From: Candidatus Neomarinimicrobiota bacterium
Lineage (GTDB): Bacteria; Fidelibacterota; JAANXI01
Assembly (NCBI GenBank): GCA_021734025.1
Contig: JAIPJS010000002.1
Location: forward strand, 186,001 to 250,000
Length of the DNA stretch: 64,000 nt
Direction: 5' to 3'
A program made the position numbers and the translations under genes. The notes beneath the pieces are model-generated. The model ran no database searches. It was not told the DNA's origin and saw only the letters and a list, made by a program, of their open reading frames with translations. Below, piece by piece: positions 17,384-25,298 of the stretch. Position 1 is the first letter of the stretch; the number at the start of each line of letters is the position of its first letter.

Positions 17384-17839
17384 TTAAACTCCGTCGCAAT
17401 CTCTGCAGTAACCATAAAACTGTATCATATGGTCTTCTATCTCAAAGTTGTATCTGTCGGACAACCCTTCTTCCACCATATTTAAGAACGATTTTTCTTC
17501 CTCCAGGAAGTCATCGTAGTTCACAATCTTCTTGCATTTTTTACAGACCAAATGGTGGTGATGTCCGGGGTCACCAGGCTTGGGAACCAACTCGTACCGG
17601 GCTTTCCCTTCGCCGAATTCGAACTTTTGTGCAATCCCATGCTTCACCAACAGATCCACCGTCCGGTACACTGTTGCCATTCCCAGCGATGGATTTTCCT
17701 CGTGGGCCAGGACGTAGATATCTTCCACCGTCAGGTGGTCGCTCTGGTTATCCATTAGAATATCCAGCACCAGCTGCCGGCCGTCGGTCAACCGGACATC
17801 CTGCTCTTTCAGTTGCGTTTTATACCAGTTATCAGCCAT
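17384..17839 (-). CDS. fur: Fur-family metal-responsive repressor
   Basis: 151 residues. Winged-helix N-terminus with the DNA-recognition segment SLGMATVYRTVDLLVKHG, the HHHH run (93-96), and two CxxC pairs, Cys99/102 and Cys145/148, that form the structural zinc site. Fur versus PerR cannot be decided surely, but AT-rich 19-bp boxes of Fur consensus around it favour an iron sensor. A box 10 nt upstream of its start suggests autoregulation. Confidence 0.92.
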   Translation of the reverse strand: MADNWYKTQLKEQDVRLTDGRQLVLDILMDNQSDHLTVEDIYVLAHEENPSLGMATVYRTVDLLVKHGIAQKFEFGEGKARYELVPKPGDPGHHHHLVCKKCKKIVNYDDFLEEEKSFLNMVEEGLSDRYNFEIEDHMIQFYGYCRDCDGV

Positions 17840-17848
17840 AATATTTAA

Positions 17849-17863
17849 TGAGAATGATTTTCA
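17849..17863 (-). promoter_or_regulatory. Fur-box-like site before fur
   Basis: TGAGAAT G ATTTTCA matches the 7-1-7 Fur consensus at 12 of 14 positions. It lies 10 nt upstream of the fur start codon, suited to autorepression. Confidence 0.75.
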
Positions 17864-18013
17864 TTATCTGATGGGAAAGTACAGTTAATGTATCCACTTG
17901 TCAAGAGAAATATTCAACAAAACTTCTATGTAATCCTGGTATACCAAGACTCTTCCTTATCTTTTAAACCTGATTCTCCGGTTGTGGCGGCGCGAAAATG
18001 AGACTATATTATT

Positions 18014-18032
18014 GATTATGATATTCATTTTC
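18014..18032 (+). promoter_or_regulatory. Fur-box-like site before the thioesterase gene
   Basis: GATTATGATATTCATTTTC matches the 19-bp Fur consensus at 16 of 19 positions. It lies 15 nt before the start at 18047, so a bound repressor would block initiation there. Confidence 0.7.
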
Positions 18033-18046
18033 AAAAAATTTCGCAC

Positions 18047-18778
18047 ATGAAGACTCAGGGTGCTTCTCAGTATTCGGCTGGAATTCGGATCGCCTATAGT
18101 GACGTCGGTCCGGATCTGCACATCCGACTTGGCGCATTATTTTGTCATCTCTACCAGGTAACCCTGAATCTTCGGAAGATGCAGGGACAGGATATCCAAT
18201 CCACCAGACGACTTGGGATGGGGTGGTTCGTCAGAAAAATGCGTCTTACATTGAAGGAATACCCGGAATATGAAGCCAGACTGCGGATCGTAACCAGGGT
18301 TGTCGGGGTACATGGAATCCGACTTTACCGAGACTACGATATCCTGTTGAGACAGAAACGGATCGGGCACCTGATCAGCGCATGGGTCTACATGAATCTG
18401 GACAGACGCAAACCACAACCGGTTCCGAATTCTCTGATAGGCGGTTCAACTCCAAATGAAACAAATTCAGTAGCAGATTGGAAGCCGCCATCGGATATCC
18501 GTAATCCGGACACATGCGACATTTCCGTCAGATCAGGCGATTTTGACTCCAATGGTCACGTGAACAATACCACCTATATCGACTATCTGGAGACGGCGTG
18601 TCAAAGGTGTCTGGCCCAACCGTACCGTATCCGCCAGTACAACATCACATTTTTGCAGGAAATACCGCTGGATACTGATGCTGTGGAGGTTGCTCTTTCC
18701 AAAGATGGCTCGGCGGTGTCATTCCGGATGTGCGCAGGCACCACCAGATTTGCTGCCGGGGAATTAACTATCAGATAA
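18047..18778 (+). CDS. Acyl-ACP thioesterase-like hotdog protein
   Basis: 243 residues with two hotdog halves. The second holds the family pattern FDSNGHVNNTTYIDYLE, with Asp167, Asn169 and His171 as likely active-site residues. Fat-type enzymes release fatty acids from acyl carrier protein. Start ATG with no strong Shine-Dalgarno. It is preceded by a Fur-box-like site and lies divergent from fur, so it may be iron-regulated; the link between iron and acyl release is unclear. Confidence 0.78.
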   Translation: MKTQGASQYSAGIRIAYSDVGPDLHIRLGALFCHLYQVTLNLRKMQGQDIQSTRRLGMGWFVRKMRLTLKEYPEYEARLRIVTRVVGVHGIRLYRDYDILLRQKRIGHLISAWVYMNLDRRKPQPVPNSLIGGSTPNETNSVADWKPPSDIRNPDTCDISVRSGDFDSNGHVNNTTYIDYLETACQRCLAQPYRIRQYNITFLQEIPLDTDAVEVALSKDGSAVSFRMCAGTTRFAAGELTIR

Positions 18779-18831
18779 GAGGTTCGAAATACCAGTTGAC
18801 AGCGGTGACCGGTTCCTCTAATTTATCTTAA

Positions 18832-18850
18832 GATAATGAAAATCATTATC
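18832..18850 (+). promoter_or_regulatory. Near-perfect Fur box before the DUF89 operon
   Basis: GATAATGAAAATCATTATC differs from the 19-bp Fur consensus at one position. It lies about 120 nt before the start at 18969, so the promoter should be close to it. Confidence 0.88.
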
Positions 18851-18968
18851 AAAATAACAAAACTTACTCTACCCTGTTAGATACTAAGGTGACAATCCCA
18901 ATCAACCAATTATGTAAGGACGCGATGAATCACATCCACACAACGCAATTCCAGAGGTACGATATCCA

Positions 18969-19868
18969 ATGAACATCCAGCCCGAATGCTATCCCTGCGC
19001 CCTCAGCCAGGTGCTCGAAGCCGCCCGTCGTGTAAACCTGGATACCGATATCCAGTATGATCTTTTGCGAAAGACCATGGAGCATATGCTCAAAGTATCA
19101 TCGCAGACCACCATGCCGGAGGTGGGCCAGTTTATCCACCGGATGGTAAGAGACTACTCCGACGCGCATGATCCGTATCACCGGGAGAAAACGGAATTCA
19201 ATACGCGGCTGCTTGATCTCCTTCCCTCTATCCGGCGAAAAGTTCAGGACTCCAATGCGCCACTCAGGACTGCAATCCGATATGCCATCGCCGGGAACGT
19301 TATCGACTTTGCCAAAGCGGACGCATTTATCGATCTGGATGGCGAGTTGGAGCGGGCGTGCTCCAACACCTTCGCCATTGAGGATTTCGACCATTTCCGG
19401 GAGCGGCTTAATAGTTCCGAATCCCTGGTTTATCTGGGAGACAACGCTGGCGAAATCGTTATGGATCGTCTGCTAATAGAGACCATTCAGTCGATATACG
19501 ATATAGAGATTACTTATGTCGTTCGCGGAGCGCCAGTGTTAAACGATGCAACCGTCGAGGACTCGGAACAGGTTGACATGTCCCGGATCGTCAATGTTAT
19601 TTCAAACGGCACTGACGCCCCCGGGACGCTCTATAATCAAGTGAGTGCTCAGGTGCGACAGCTGCTTGACTCGGCCGATATGATTGTCGCAAAGGGCCAG
19701 GGTAACTTTGAGTCTCTCAGCGAAACGCCTCTCGACATTTTTTTCCTCTTTAAAATCAAATGCGGAGCCATCGCGGATAGAATCGGCGCGCCGGTACAGC
19801 AATATATCCTTGCCAACAGCGAATCTGTTCAAAACAGGAGACGTTCACATGAGCATATCCCCTGCTGA
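18969..19868 (+). CDS. DUF89/ARMT1-like protein
   Basis: 299 residues. The N-terminus contains the CYPC pair (Cys7, Cys10) and an LEAAR helix seen in bacterial DUF89 proteins; the core YLGDNAGEIVMDRLL carries Asp158, Asn159, Glu162 and Asp166, the metal-binding residues of this metal-dependent phosphatase fold. Known relatives hydrolyse phosphometabolites or damaged metabolites. Its stop overlaps the start of the IscU-like gene by 20 nt, so both are one operon under the Fur box. Confidence 0.85.
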   Translation: MNIQPECYPCALSQVLEAARRVNLDTDIQYDLLRKTMEHMLKVSSQTTMPEVGQFIHRMVRDYSDAHDPYHREKTEFNTRLLDLLPSIRRKVQDSNAPLRTAIRYAIAGNVIDFAKADAFIDLDGELERACSNTFAIEDFDHFRERLNSSESLVYLGDNAGEIVMDRLLIETIQSIYDIEITYVVRGAPVLNDATVEDSEQVDMSRIVNVISNGTDAPGTLYNQVSAQVRQLLDSADMIVAKGQGNFESLSETPLDIFFLFKIKCGAIADRIGAPVQQYILANSESVQNRRRSHEHIPC

Positions 19869-20277
19869 CACAAGACAATCCCGGGTATTTCGTAAACACA
19901 AAATCATCCTCCAGCAGATGGGTTATTCCAACAAGGCAATTTCCCTGATTCTGAATAAAACCAACCTGGGCGCCCTCGATAATCCCTCAGTTTGTATGAC
20001 ATTCCAGTCCGACTGTGGCGATACTTTGATCCTGTACGCAAACTTCACAGGGAATATATTCCGGGAGGTAAAATTTCAGTATATCGGCTGTGTCGGATTG
20101 TTGTCTTCGGCGTCTGCACTGTCCCTTCTTTTGCAGGATAAATCTCTGGAAGAAGCGGCCAATATACAGGAATCGGATATCTATGAGTATCTGGAGTTTA
20201 TCCCGGAGGGAAAACACGACTGTGTGGAGTTTACCATTGAATCGCTGCATACAATGGTGCGTCGGCTGAAAAAGTAG
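19849..20277 (+). CDS. IscU/NifU-N-like iron-sulfur scaffold
   Basis: 142 residues. Cys56 (CGD), Cys81 (YIGCVG) and Cys125 (HDC) reproduce the three cluster-ligating cysteines and spacing of IscU (C-x24-C-x43-C here). IscU proteins assemble [2Fe-2S] and [4Fe-4S] clusters and pass them on. The N-terminal ~40 residues are an extension not seen in IscU. AGGAG lies 8 nt before the ATG at 19849; a longer in-frame reading into the DUF89 gene is rejected. No cysteine desulfurase gene is adjacent. Confidence 0.8.
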   Translation: MSISPADTRQSRVFRKHKIILQQMGYSNKAISLILNKTNLGALDNPSVCMTFQSDCGDTLILYANFTGNIFREVKFQYIGCVGLLSSASALSLLLQDKSLEEAANIQESDIYEYLEFIPEGKHDCVEFTIESLHTMVRRLKK

Positions 20278-20703
20278 TCACCTTCCCCATGGCAATTCGT
20301 TTTTCACTTGACCGTTAATCAAAAGTATAACTACTGCATTTGGACGATCCGAGTCTTACAGATGCTAGATTCTTTCAGGTAACCTGAGGCAACTATTTGG
20401 CCTCGAAAACTGATTTGCCCAACACTCGATGAGCGGAGGATAGTGAGAACCAGCTGTCTGACCGGAGGGAGTTCTGGTTCTCACCCGGAGCGAATCACCA
20501 GTGTTTTCAAATCAGTTTTCGCAGCCGAGTTTTTGGTACTTTTTTCAAAAAGTACAGAAAAAACCAGAGTTGGTATCATCAAATTGGTTGGCGTCCCATT
20601 GGATGAATACCCCTAAGCAACCATCGCCTCCTACAATTTGAAGAATTCAACGGTAGAATTCAGGTCACGGCATGCTCGTCAGGCACGGATCGAACTTAGA
20701 TGA
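20278..20703. other. 426-nt gene-free stretch with a nested inverted repeat
   Basis: Contains the inverted repeat described at 20404-20521 and, right after it, a TTTTTGGTACTTTTTTC / AAAAAGTAC hairpin (~20530-20560). The rest shows no open frame of note. Confidence 0.6.
20404..20521. repeat. 118-nt nested inverted repeat
   Basis: Outer arms CGAAAACTGATTTG (20404-20417) and CAAATCAGTTTTCG (20508-20521) are perfect, 14 bp. Inside them AACACT (20421-20426) pairs with AGTGTT (20500-20505), and TGAGAACCAG (20444-20453) with CTGGTTCTCA (20474-20483). All pairs are nested in register, so a single long cruciform or RNA hairpin is possible. Confidence 0.85.
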
Positions 20704-21018
20704 TTATTTTACGAACTTCACCGCCGTCCCGAATACCAGAATCTCGGCGGCACCGGTGCGAACGCTGCTAGTAGTGTATCGAACGTTCACAACGGCATCG
20801 GCACCCAGGGATTCTGCCTCTTCCACCATCCGGCGTGTCGCCTTGGATCGGGCGTCTTCCATCATCTTGGAATAGGAGGTCAGTTCTCCGCCGACTAGTC
20901 CCTTCAGTGCGTTAAAAATATCGCTGCCCACGTGCCGCGCCTGAATAATTGACCCCCGTACCAGCGAGATGGCTTCATATTCCTGTCCCGGAATCGTTTC
21001 AGTATTGACCAGTTTCAT
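20704..21018 (-). CDS. YbjQ/UPF0145 family protein
   Basis: 104 residues with the family pattern: VNTETIPGQEYE, VRGSIIQARHVGSDIFNALKGLVGGEL, then ARSKATRRMVEEAESLGADAVVNVRYTT. These are pentamer-forming heavy-metal-associated-like proteins with no known function. Its start overlaps the end of the small membrane protein gene by 20 nt. Confidence 0.9.
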   Translation of the reverse strand: MKLVNTETIPGQEYEAISLVRGSIIQARHVGSDIFNALKGLVGGELTSYSKMMEDARSKATRRMVEEAESLGADAVVNVRYTTSSVRTGAAEILVFGTAVKFVK

Positions 21019-21247
21019 CGGAATCCTCCTGTGCGATTTCCTTGATTCTGTCGATTATTACGAATATGAGAGTAACGATAATTATTAACCCAACGATGAC
21101 GATCCCAGCCAGGATGAATACAGACAGATTTGTCTGTTTGATTACCCAGTAGATGACGGCTGTTTGTCCGACAATCACGGCGAGTAAAATAATTCCTATA
21201 ATCCCGGTGATAAGATACTGGCTGGTTTTACCTTCTTTGAATTTCAT
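20999..21247 (-). CDS. Small two-helix membrane protein
   Basis: 82 residues, unknown. Two hydrophobic helices (~12-34 and ~42-64) followed by an acidic tail. It is cotranscribed with the YbjQ gene, whose start lies inside it, and similar small membrane partners are often next to YbjQ; function unknown. Confidence 0.75.
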   Translation of the reverse strand: MKFKEGKTSQYLITGIIGIILLAVIVGQTAVIYWVIKQTNLSVFILAGIVIVGLIIIVTLIFVIIDRIKEIAQEDSDETGQY

Positions 21248-21953
21248 ATGTAAAATTTATTCTTGCTATCATGGGAAGACAATAGGCTTTTCATCAGTAC
21301 AGCTGGAGGTATGTGGCGGAGGTGCTGATCGACCCTTTCAGGGTCGGAGACCCATGAGAGAGTCTGCAATAAACGATACAAGTCATTCCGACCAAGAGCT
21401 ATCGAGTCGAGGGATCTCATAAATTTAACTTCTTAAACCAAGTTTTTAACTTCCTGCCGGGGATGACTTTGGAACTCTAGTGGCTTTCTTCATCCACTAC
21501 TACACAACTCCATCCCACTGGCTCCCTTCCTCTTCGGAAGAGGAAGGGAGAATACAAGTCTACAGCATAGAGCGTTGTCTCGTCCTCTCTTTGGAAGAGA
21601 GGGAGAACAAGAGGGTACGTTGAGTTTCAGTAAAAATATTGCTTTGGGGCATTTTCACTTTCATGAAATGACTGGTTCCATTAAGACGACTCCACCCTGC
21701 CATCGCGGGATTCCGCTCGGGATTGCTCACTCTATCTGGCTCATGAACATCCAGTCATTTCGAGCGTGGGCTAGTGAGTCGAGGAAGCTCGTGAAGTTGT
21801 CCTGCCCAGTACAATAGATCATGCGATTCTTGTTTATTTGTGTACCCATCAATAACCCTGGAATGGCCATAACCCGAAGTCCACCAATTTCCCTTTTGAA
21901 TCTTCCCCTGAAGCGGGTATTATTTGTTTTCTTAAGTCAACGCGGGCTATAGA
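21248..21953. repeat. 706-nt intergenic region built of dispersed repeats
   Basis: Holds the single arm of the GTCATTCCGA/GTCGAGGGATCTC family (21380-21420), the 14-1-14 palindrome CTCCCTTCCTCTTC-G-GAAGAGGAAGGGAG (21522-21550), a second weaker hairpin around 21583-21603, and a two-armed copy of the first family (21690-21796). No gene is supported; frames here are chance readings of repeats. Confidence 0.75.
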
Positions 21954-22448
21954 ATGAATACAGAAGAACTCAAGAAAAAACGTAACCGCCTGCTTCGTAT
22001 TTCAAAGATCAACGGCGGAAGCATCGCTGTGATCGCCGGAATCGGTACGGTGCTCTCCCTGTTCTCACTCAGCCTGAACGGGATTCTGGTTGGACTCGGC
22101 ATCACCGCCGCCGGTCTGCTCGAACTCCGGGGGCACAAAACGTTGGGAGAAGACCTGGCAGAAGCCAGAAAATGGCTGCTTACAAGCCAGATTCTCTTTT
22201 TCACCGTCATTGTGCTCTACTCAGCCTATCAATTATCCGTTTTTGATGCCATGAATCCGCTAAATACGTTCAGCGAGGACTTCCGGCAGACCGTGCTGGC
22301 GCTGGCCGGGTCGCAGCAATCCGTGTTGAATGATCTCATCGCCAAGGCATATCGAACGACTTATATTGCAATCATGGTACTTTCGTTTTTCTACCAGGGC
22401 GGGATGTGGCTGTACTATAACCGGGTGACGAAGAAAATGATGACATAA
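21954..22448 (+). CDS. Unknown four-helix membrane protein
   Basis: 164 residues. Hydrophobic helices near 22-42, 43-60, 74-92 and 133-152; a charged N-terminus MNTEELKKKRNRL suggests a cytoplasmic start. No family recognised. It stands alone between two repeat regions on the plus strand. Confidence 0.7.
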   Translation: MNTEELKKKRNRLLRISKINGGSIAVIAGIGTVLSLFSLSLNGILVGLGITAAGLLELRGHKTLGEDLAEARKWLLTSQILFFTVIVLYSAYQLSVFDAMNPLNTFSEDFRQTVLALAGSQQSVLNDLIAKAYRTTYIAIMVLSFFYQGGMWLYYNRVTKKMMT

Positions 22449-22832
22449 CGACTCCCTGAGATTCCACTCTGTTCCATCTCCACCTAAATGGTTTACAGCC
22501 CGTCTCAAACCACGAGACTCTTATCCTGGAATTCGACATGTGTTGGATGGAAATCAATACTTTTAGCCCTACTTGTAACGAAATACCACAATGGGGACTC
22601 CTCCCGGATGAATGCGGGGCGGTGACAAAAGGGACAAGTCATTCCGAGCGAGCGGAAGCAAGTCGAGGAATCTCGTGAACCAACCTCCGGTGTTTGGATA
22701 ACGAGATCCCTCGACTACATCCCGCCAGGGCGGGACTCCGCTCGGGATGACGCACATTGTGTTCTTGATGTATTGTCTTCACACACCCTCCATGGCACCT
22801 TTCTACAACTTTTAACCGCACCCGGTTAACAT
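22449..22832. repeat. 384-nt repeat-bearing intergenic region
   Basis: A two-armed copy of the dispersed repeat lies at 22637-22752: GTCATTCCGAGCG...GTCGAGGAATCTCGTG, then ACGAGATCCCTCGAC...CCGCTCGGGATGACG in inverted order. The remainder holds no convincing gene. Confidence 0.7.
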
Positions 22833-23234
22833 TTACTCAAACGCCTCATCCACCGGCTCCCAGAGTTCGACCTTGTTGCCGTCGGGATCCATGATGTGGG
22901 CGAACTTGCCATACTCGTATTCCTGGATCTCTCCGACGATTTCGATTCCGGCTTGCTGGAGGTTTTCCACCAACTGCTCAAGGTGATTCACGCGATAGTT
23001 AACCATAAACTCCTTCTCCGTCGGATCGAAGTACTTCGTATCCACCGGAAACGGACTCCATTGCAGGTATCCGGTTTTCTCCGGTTCATCGGCTAGCCGA
23101 AACTCAAACATGGTACCGTACTCATCCGTGTCGAATCCCAAGTGTTCGCTGTACCAGTGCTTCATTTTTTCCGGATCAGAAGTTTTGAAAAAGATGCCGC
23201 CAACGCCGGTGACGCCTGGTTTATCATCGTTCAT
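22833..23234 (-). CDS. VOC-superfamily (glyoxalase/bleomycin resistance-like) protein
   Basis: 133 residues. GVGGIFFKTSDPEKMKHWYSEHLGF is the N-terminal betaalphabeta module and FAHIMDPDGNKVELWEP the typical C-terminal strand with a metal-ligand Glu. Enzymes of this fold range from glyoxalases to dioxygenases and resistance proteins, so the substrate is open. Confidence 0.88.
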   Translation of the reverse strand: MNDDKPGVTGVGGIFFKTSDPEKMKHWYSEHLGFDTDEYGTMFEFRLADEPEKTGYLQWSPFPVDTKYFDPTEKEFMVNYRVNHLEQLVENLQQAGIEIVGEIQEYEYGKFAHIMDPDGNKVELWEPVDEAFE

Positions 23235-23521
23235 GATTTATCTCCGTTATGTATATGTTTTATTTCTCCGTGATTGTGTGCCGGTCGTCCCTGGCGGGAC
23301 TTGATAAAATTTTGGCACTTTATATTCCCCGGGATATCCCATTGGGATCCCTTCGGGGAATCCCGGGGCTGAAAGCAATCCGTCCCTTTAGGGACGGACA
23401 ACACGGATAATTCTCTTTATAAGTCCCGGAGGGACAAATGCCTTCAGCCCACCAATTTATTGGTGGGGTTAGAATTAGCCCTGAAAATTATAGTCCCGCA
23501 GGGACGACTGAGATCGAATAT
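23235..23521. repeat. Cluster of GTCCC/GGGAC mini-hairpins
   Basis: Four hairpins GTCCC-N3/4-GGGAC lie at 23287-23300, 23382-23395, 23423-23435 and 23493-23505, mixed with a longer CCCCGGGAT...ATCCCGGGG inverted repeat (~23327-23368) and a CCCACC...GGTGGG hairpin (~23449-23467). Typical dispersed intergenic palindromes; no gene. Confidence 0.8.
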
Positions 23522-24070
23522 TTAGCCCCGATCCTGCTCCGTCATCTCAAAATCGTCCGGATTATATCCCTGCTCCCGCAGAATTGTATGAATCTTGTCC
23601 ATCTCGGAATCCGCAAGCGACGGCGTCCGGCTCAGGATCCACCCGTACTTCCGGGATGGCGTGCCGACCACGGCCCAATCGTACTCCTCATCCAGGCCGA
23701 TAATCCAATAATCTCCCCAAAACAAATTCAGGCCAAGGATGCTGACGAAACTCACCTCCAGTTTCGCATTGGTTTGTTCATCAACGATCCGGGCCACACC
23801 GGTTGCTTTGGTGCGGTCACCTTCGGCGGTATTACATTCGTTCACGACGCGAATCTTGCCGTTCTCCTTCAGAGTGTAAGTCGCGGTAGTATTCCTGGCA
23901 CACTTCTTCTGGAACCGGTTGGGAATTTTAGCAATTTCGTACCAGGTGCCAACGTACTTGTCCAGGTTCACCGAATTTACCGTTTCCAGGTCTTGCCCCT
24001 TTACATTGGATGAAAAAATAGCGACAATCATAAGTACCACAGTTGATTTGAGCCCGGGAATTTTAAGCAT
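23522..24070 (-). CDS. Lipocalin, Blc-like
   Basis: 182 residues with a secretion signal (to ~25, ending near VKG). GTWYEIA (41-47) is the lipocalin signature, followed by a TYTLKENGKIRVVNEC strand, DYWIIGLDEEYDWAVVG and GWILSRTP, as in the bacterial Blc group. Blc proteins bind lysophospholipids at the outer membrane; unlike E. coli Blc, the signal has no evident lipobox, so it may be soluble periplasmic. Confidence 0.92.
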   Translation of the reverse strand: MLKIPGLKSTVVLMIVAIFSSNVKGQDLETVNSVNLDKYVGTWYEIAKIPNRFQKKCARNTTATYTLKENGKIRVVNECNTAEGDRTKATGVARIVDEQTNAKLEVSFVSILGLNLFWGDYWIIGLDEEYDWAVVGTPSRKYGWILSRTPSLADSEMDKIHTILREQGYNPDDFEMTEQDRG

Positions 24071-24213
24071 AAAGGCCTCCTGTTACAAAGATGATACATT
24101 GCATTTTTGAAAAATTTCATTGATTCGGGTTTCATGTCTCTCCCAAATTCATCGAAATCGTTCCGTGAAAATTCTATTTACCACAATATAAACGTTAGGG
24201 AGTAAAACGTCTC

Positions 24214-25083
24214 ATGCGAAAACGTCTCAGATTTCCAATAATAATTCTTTTTACAGCAATCGCAGTATTCTCCTGTAGTAACCCACAACTTACCAGTCAG
24301 TGGGCTGATCAACCCTACACAATAGATGGTGATACCAGAGATTGGGACGGCAACCTGCAGTATTTTACCGATGAGGGATTCGGAATCGGCATCGCGAATG
24401 ACCAGGACAACCTGTATTTCTGTGCGGTAATTACCGATGACGAATTACGCCGACAGGTTGTGATGCGCGGGCTGAATATCTGGCTGGATTCCGGCGGTGG
24501 TGAGTCCGAGGAGTATGGCCTCAGATATCCGCTGGGGATGGCGGCGATGCCCCCTCAATTGCGGAGAAAATTGCAGCAAAGTGCCAACAGCAGGACAAAT
24601 ATGGCTGATCCGTCCACTCCTTCTTTTGACCAGATCCCGGATCAACTATTAATGGAGTTTGCGCTAATGGGTAAAAAGGCGCTCGGTGATGATTTCTCCG
24701 GCGACCGGAAGGAAAAAATCCTGTTCAGGGAGCCGGTATTTAAAAATCGTCGTGGCATTCAGCTACAAATTAATACGGATTCCGGTCAATTTATTTATGA
24801 GGGGAAAATTCCTCTGGCTGAATTTTCACAATTTGCAGGCCAAACAAACAAAATTGTTGGTATAGGCATTGAATTACCGGAAATTCAGCGTTCACGTCGA
24901 GGCGATCCCCAAACCGGCTTTCGCGGTGGAGCATCCGGAACCGGCGGTATGGCGTCTCCCGGAGACGCCGGCGCCGGTCAAGGCGGAATTGGCGGTAATT
25001 CGGAGGGTATGCGGCAAGGAGCGGAACAGAGGACTCACTCTATGGAATTTTGGGCCGAGTTGGTTTTAGCCAGGGTAAATTAA
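24214..25083 (+). CDS. Lipoprotein with CBM9/DOMON-like domain
   Basis: 289 residues. N-terminus MRKRLRFPIIILFTAIAVFSCS ends in a lipobox Cys21. IDGDTRDWDGNLQYF followed by GIGIANDQDNLYFCAVITDDEL is the pattern of CBM9-like beta-sandwich domains in outer-membrane carbohydrate or oxidoreductase proteins. The C-terminus has a Gly-rich low-complexity stretch (~232-270). It precedes a two-component system and outer-membrane barrel on the same strand. Confidence 0.72.
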   Translation: MRKRLRFPIIILFTAIAVFSCSNPQLTSQWADQPYTIDGDTRDWDGNLQYFTDEGFGIGIANDQDNLYFCAVITDDELRRQVVMRGLNIWLDSGGGESEEYGLRYPLGMAAMPPQLRRKLQQSANSRTNMADPSTPSFDQIPDQLLMEFALMGKKALGDDFSGDRKEKILFREPVFKNRRGIQLQINTDSGQFIYEGKIPLAEFSQFAGQTNKIVGIGIELPEIQRSRRGDPQTGFRGGASGTGGMASPGDAGAGQGGIGGNSEGMRQGAEQRTHSMEFWAELVLARVN

Positions 25084-25256
25084 GCGCAGGACTGCCTGTG
25101 GGCGATACCTCCTTCGGACTATCCGTCCAAATACATTAAAGAGTAACAGGATTTTACTCTCTGGCAAAACATGAATTTATGTACTCGTCTCTCCCCTGAA
25201 TCTCAGTATATTGCAATAGAAATACCGGCATAGATTCATGGGATTTTTCCCCTTAG

Positions 25257-25270
25257 ATTTTCTACAGAAT
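25257..25270 (+). promoter_or_regulatory. 14-nt operator-like word before the response regulator
   Basis: ATTTTCTACAGAAT, with the palindromic core TTCTacAGAA, lies 28 nt before the regulator start at 25299. The same 14 nt occur at 27364-27377 before the barrel gene. Confidence 0.55.
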
Positions 25271-25298
25271 TCACGAGTATGTTAAACTCTGAAAAACG

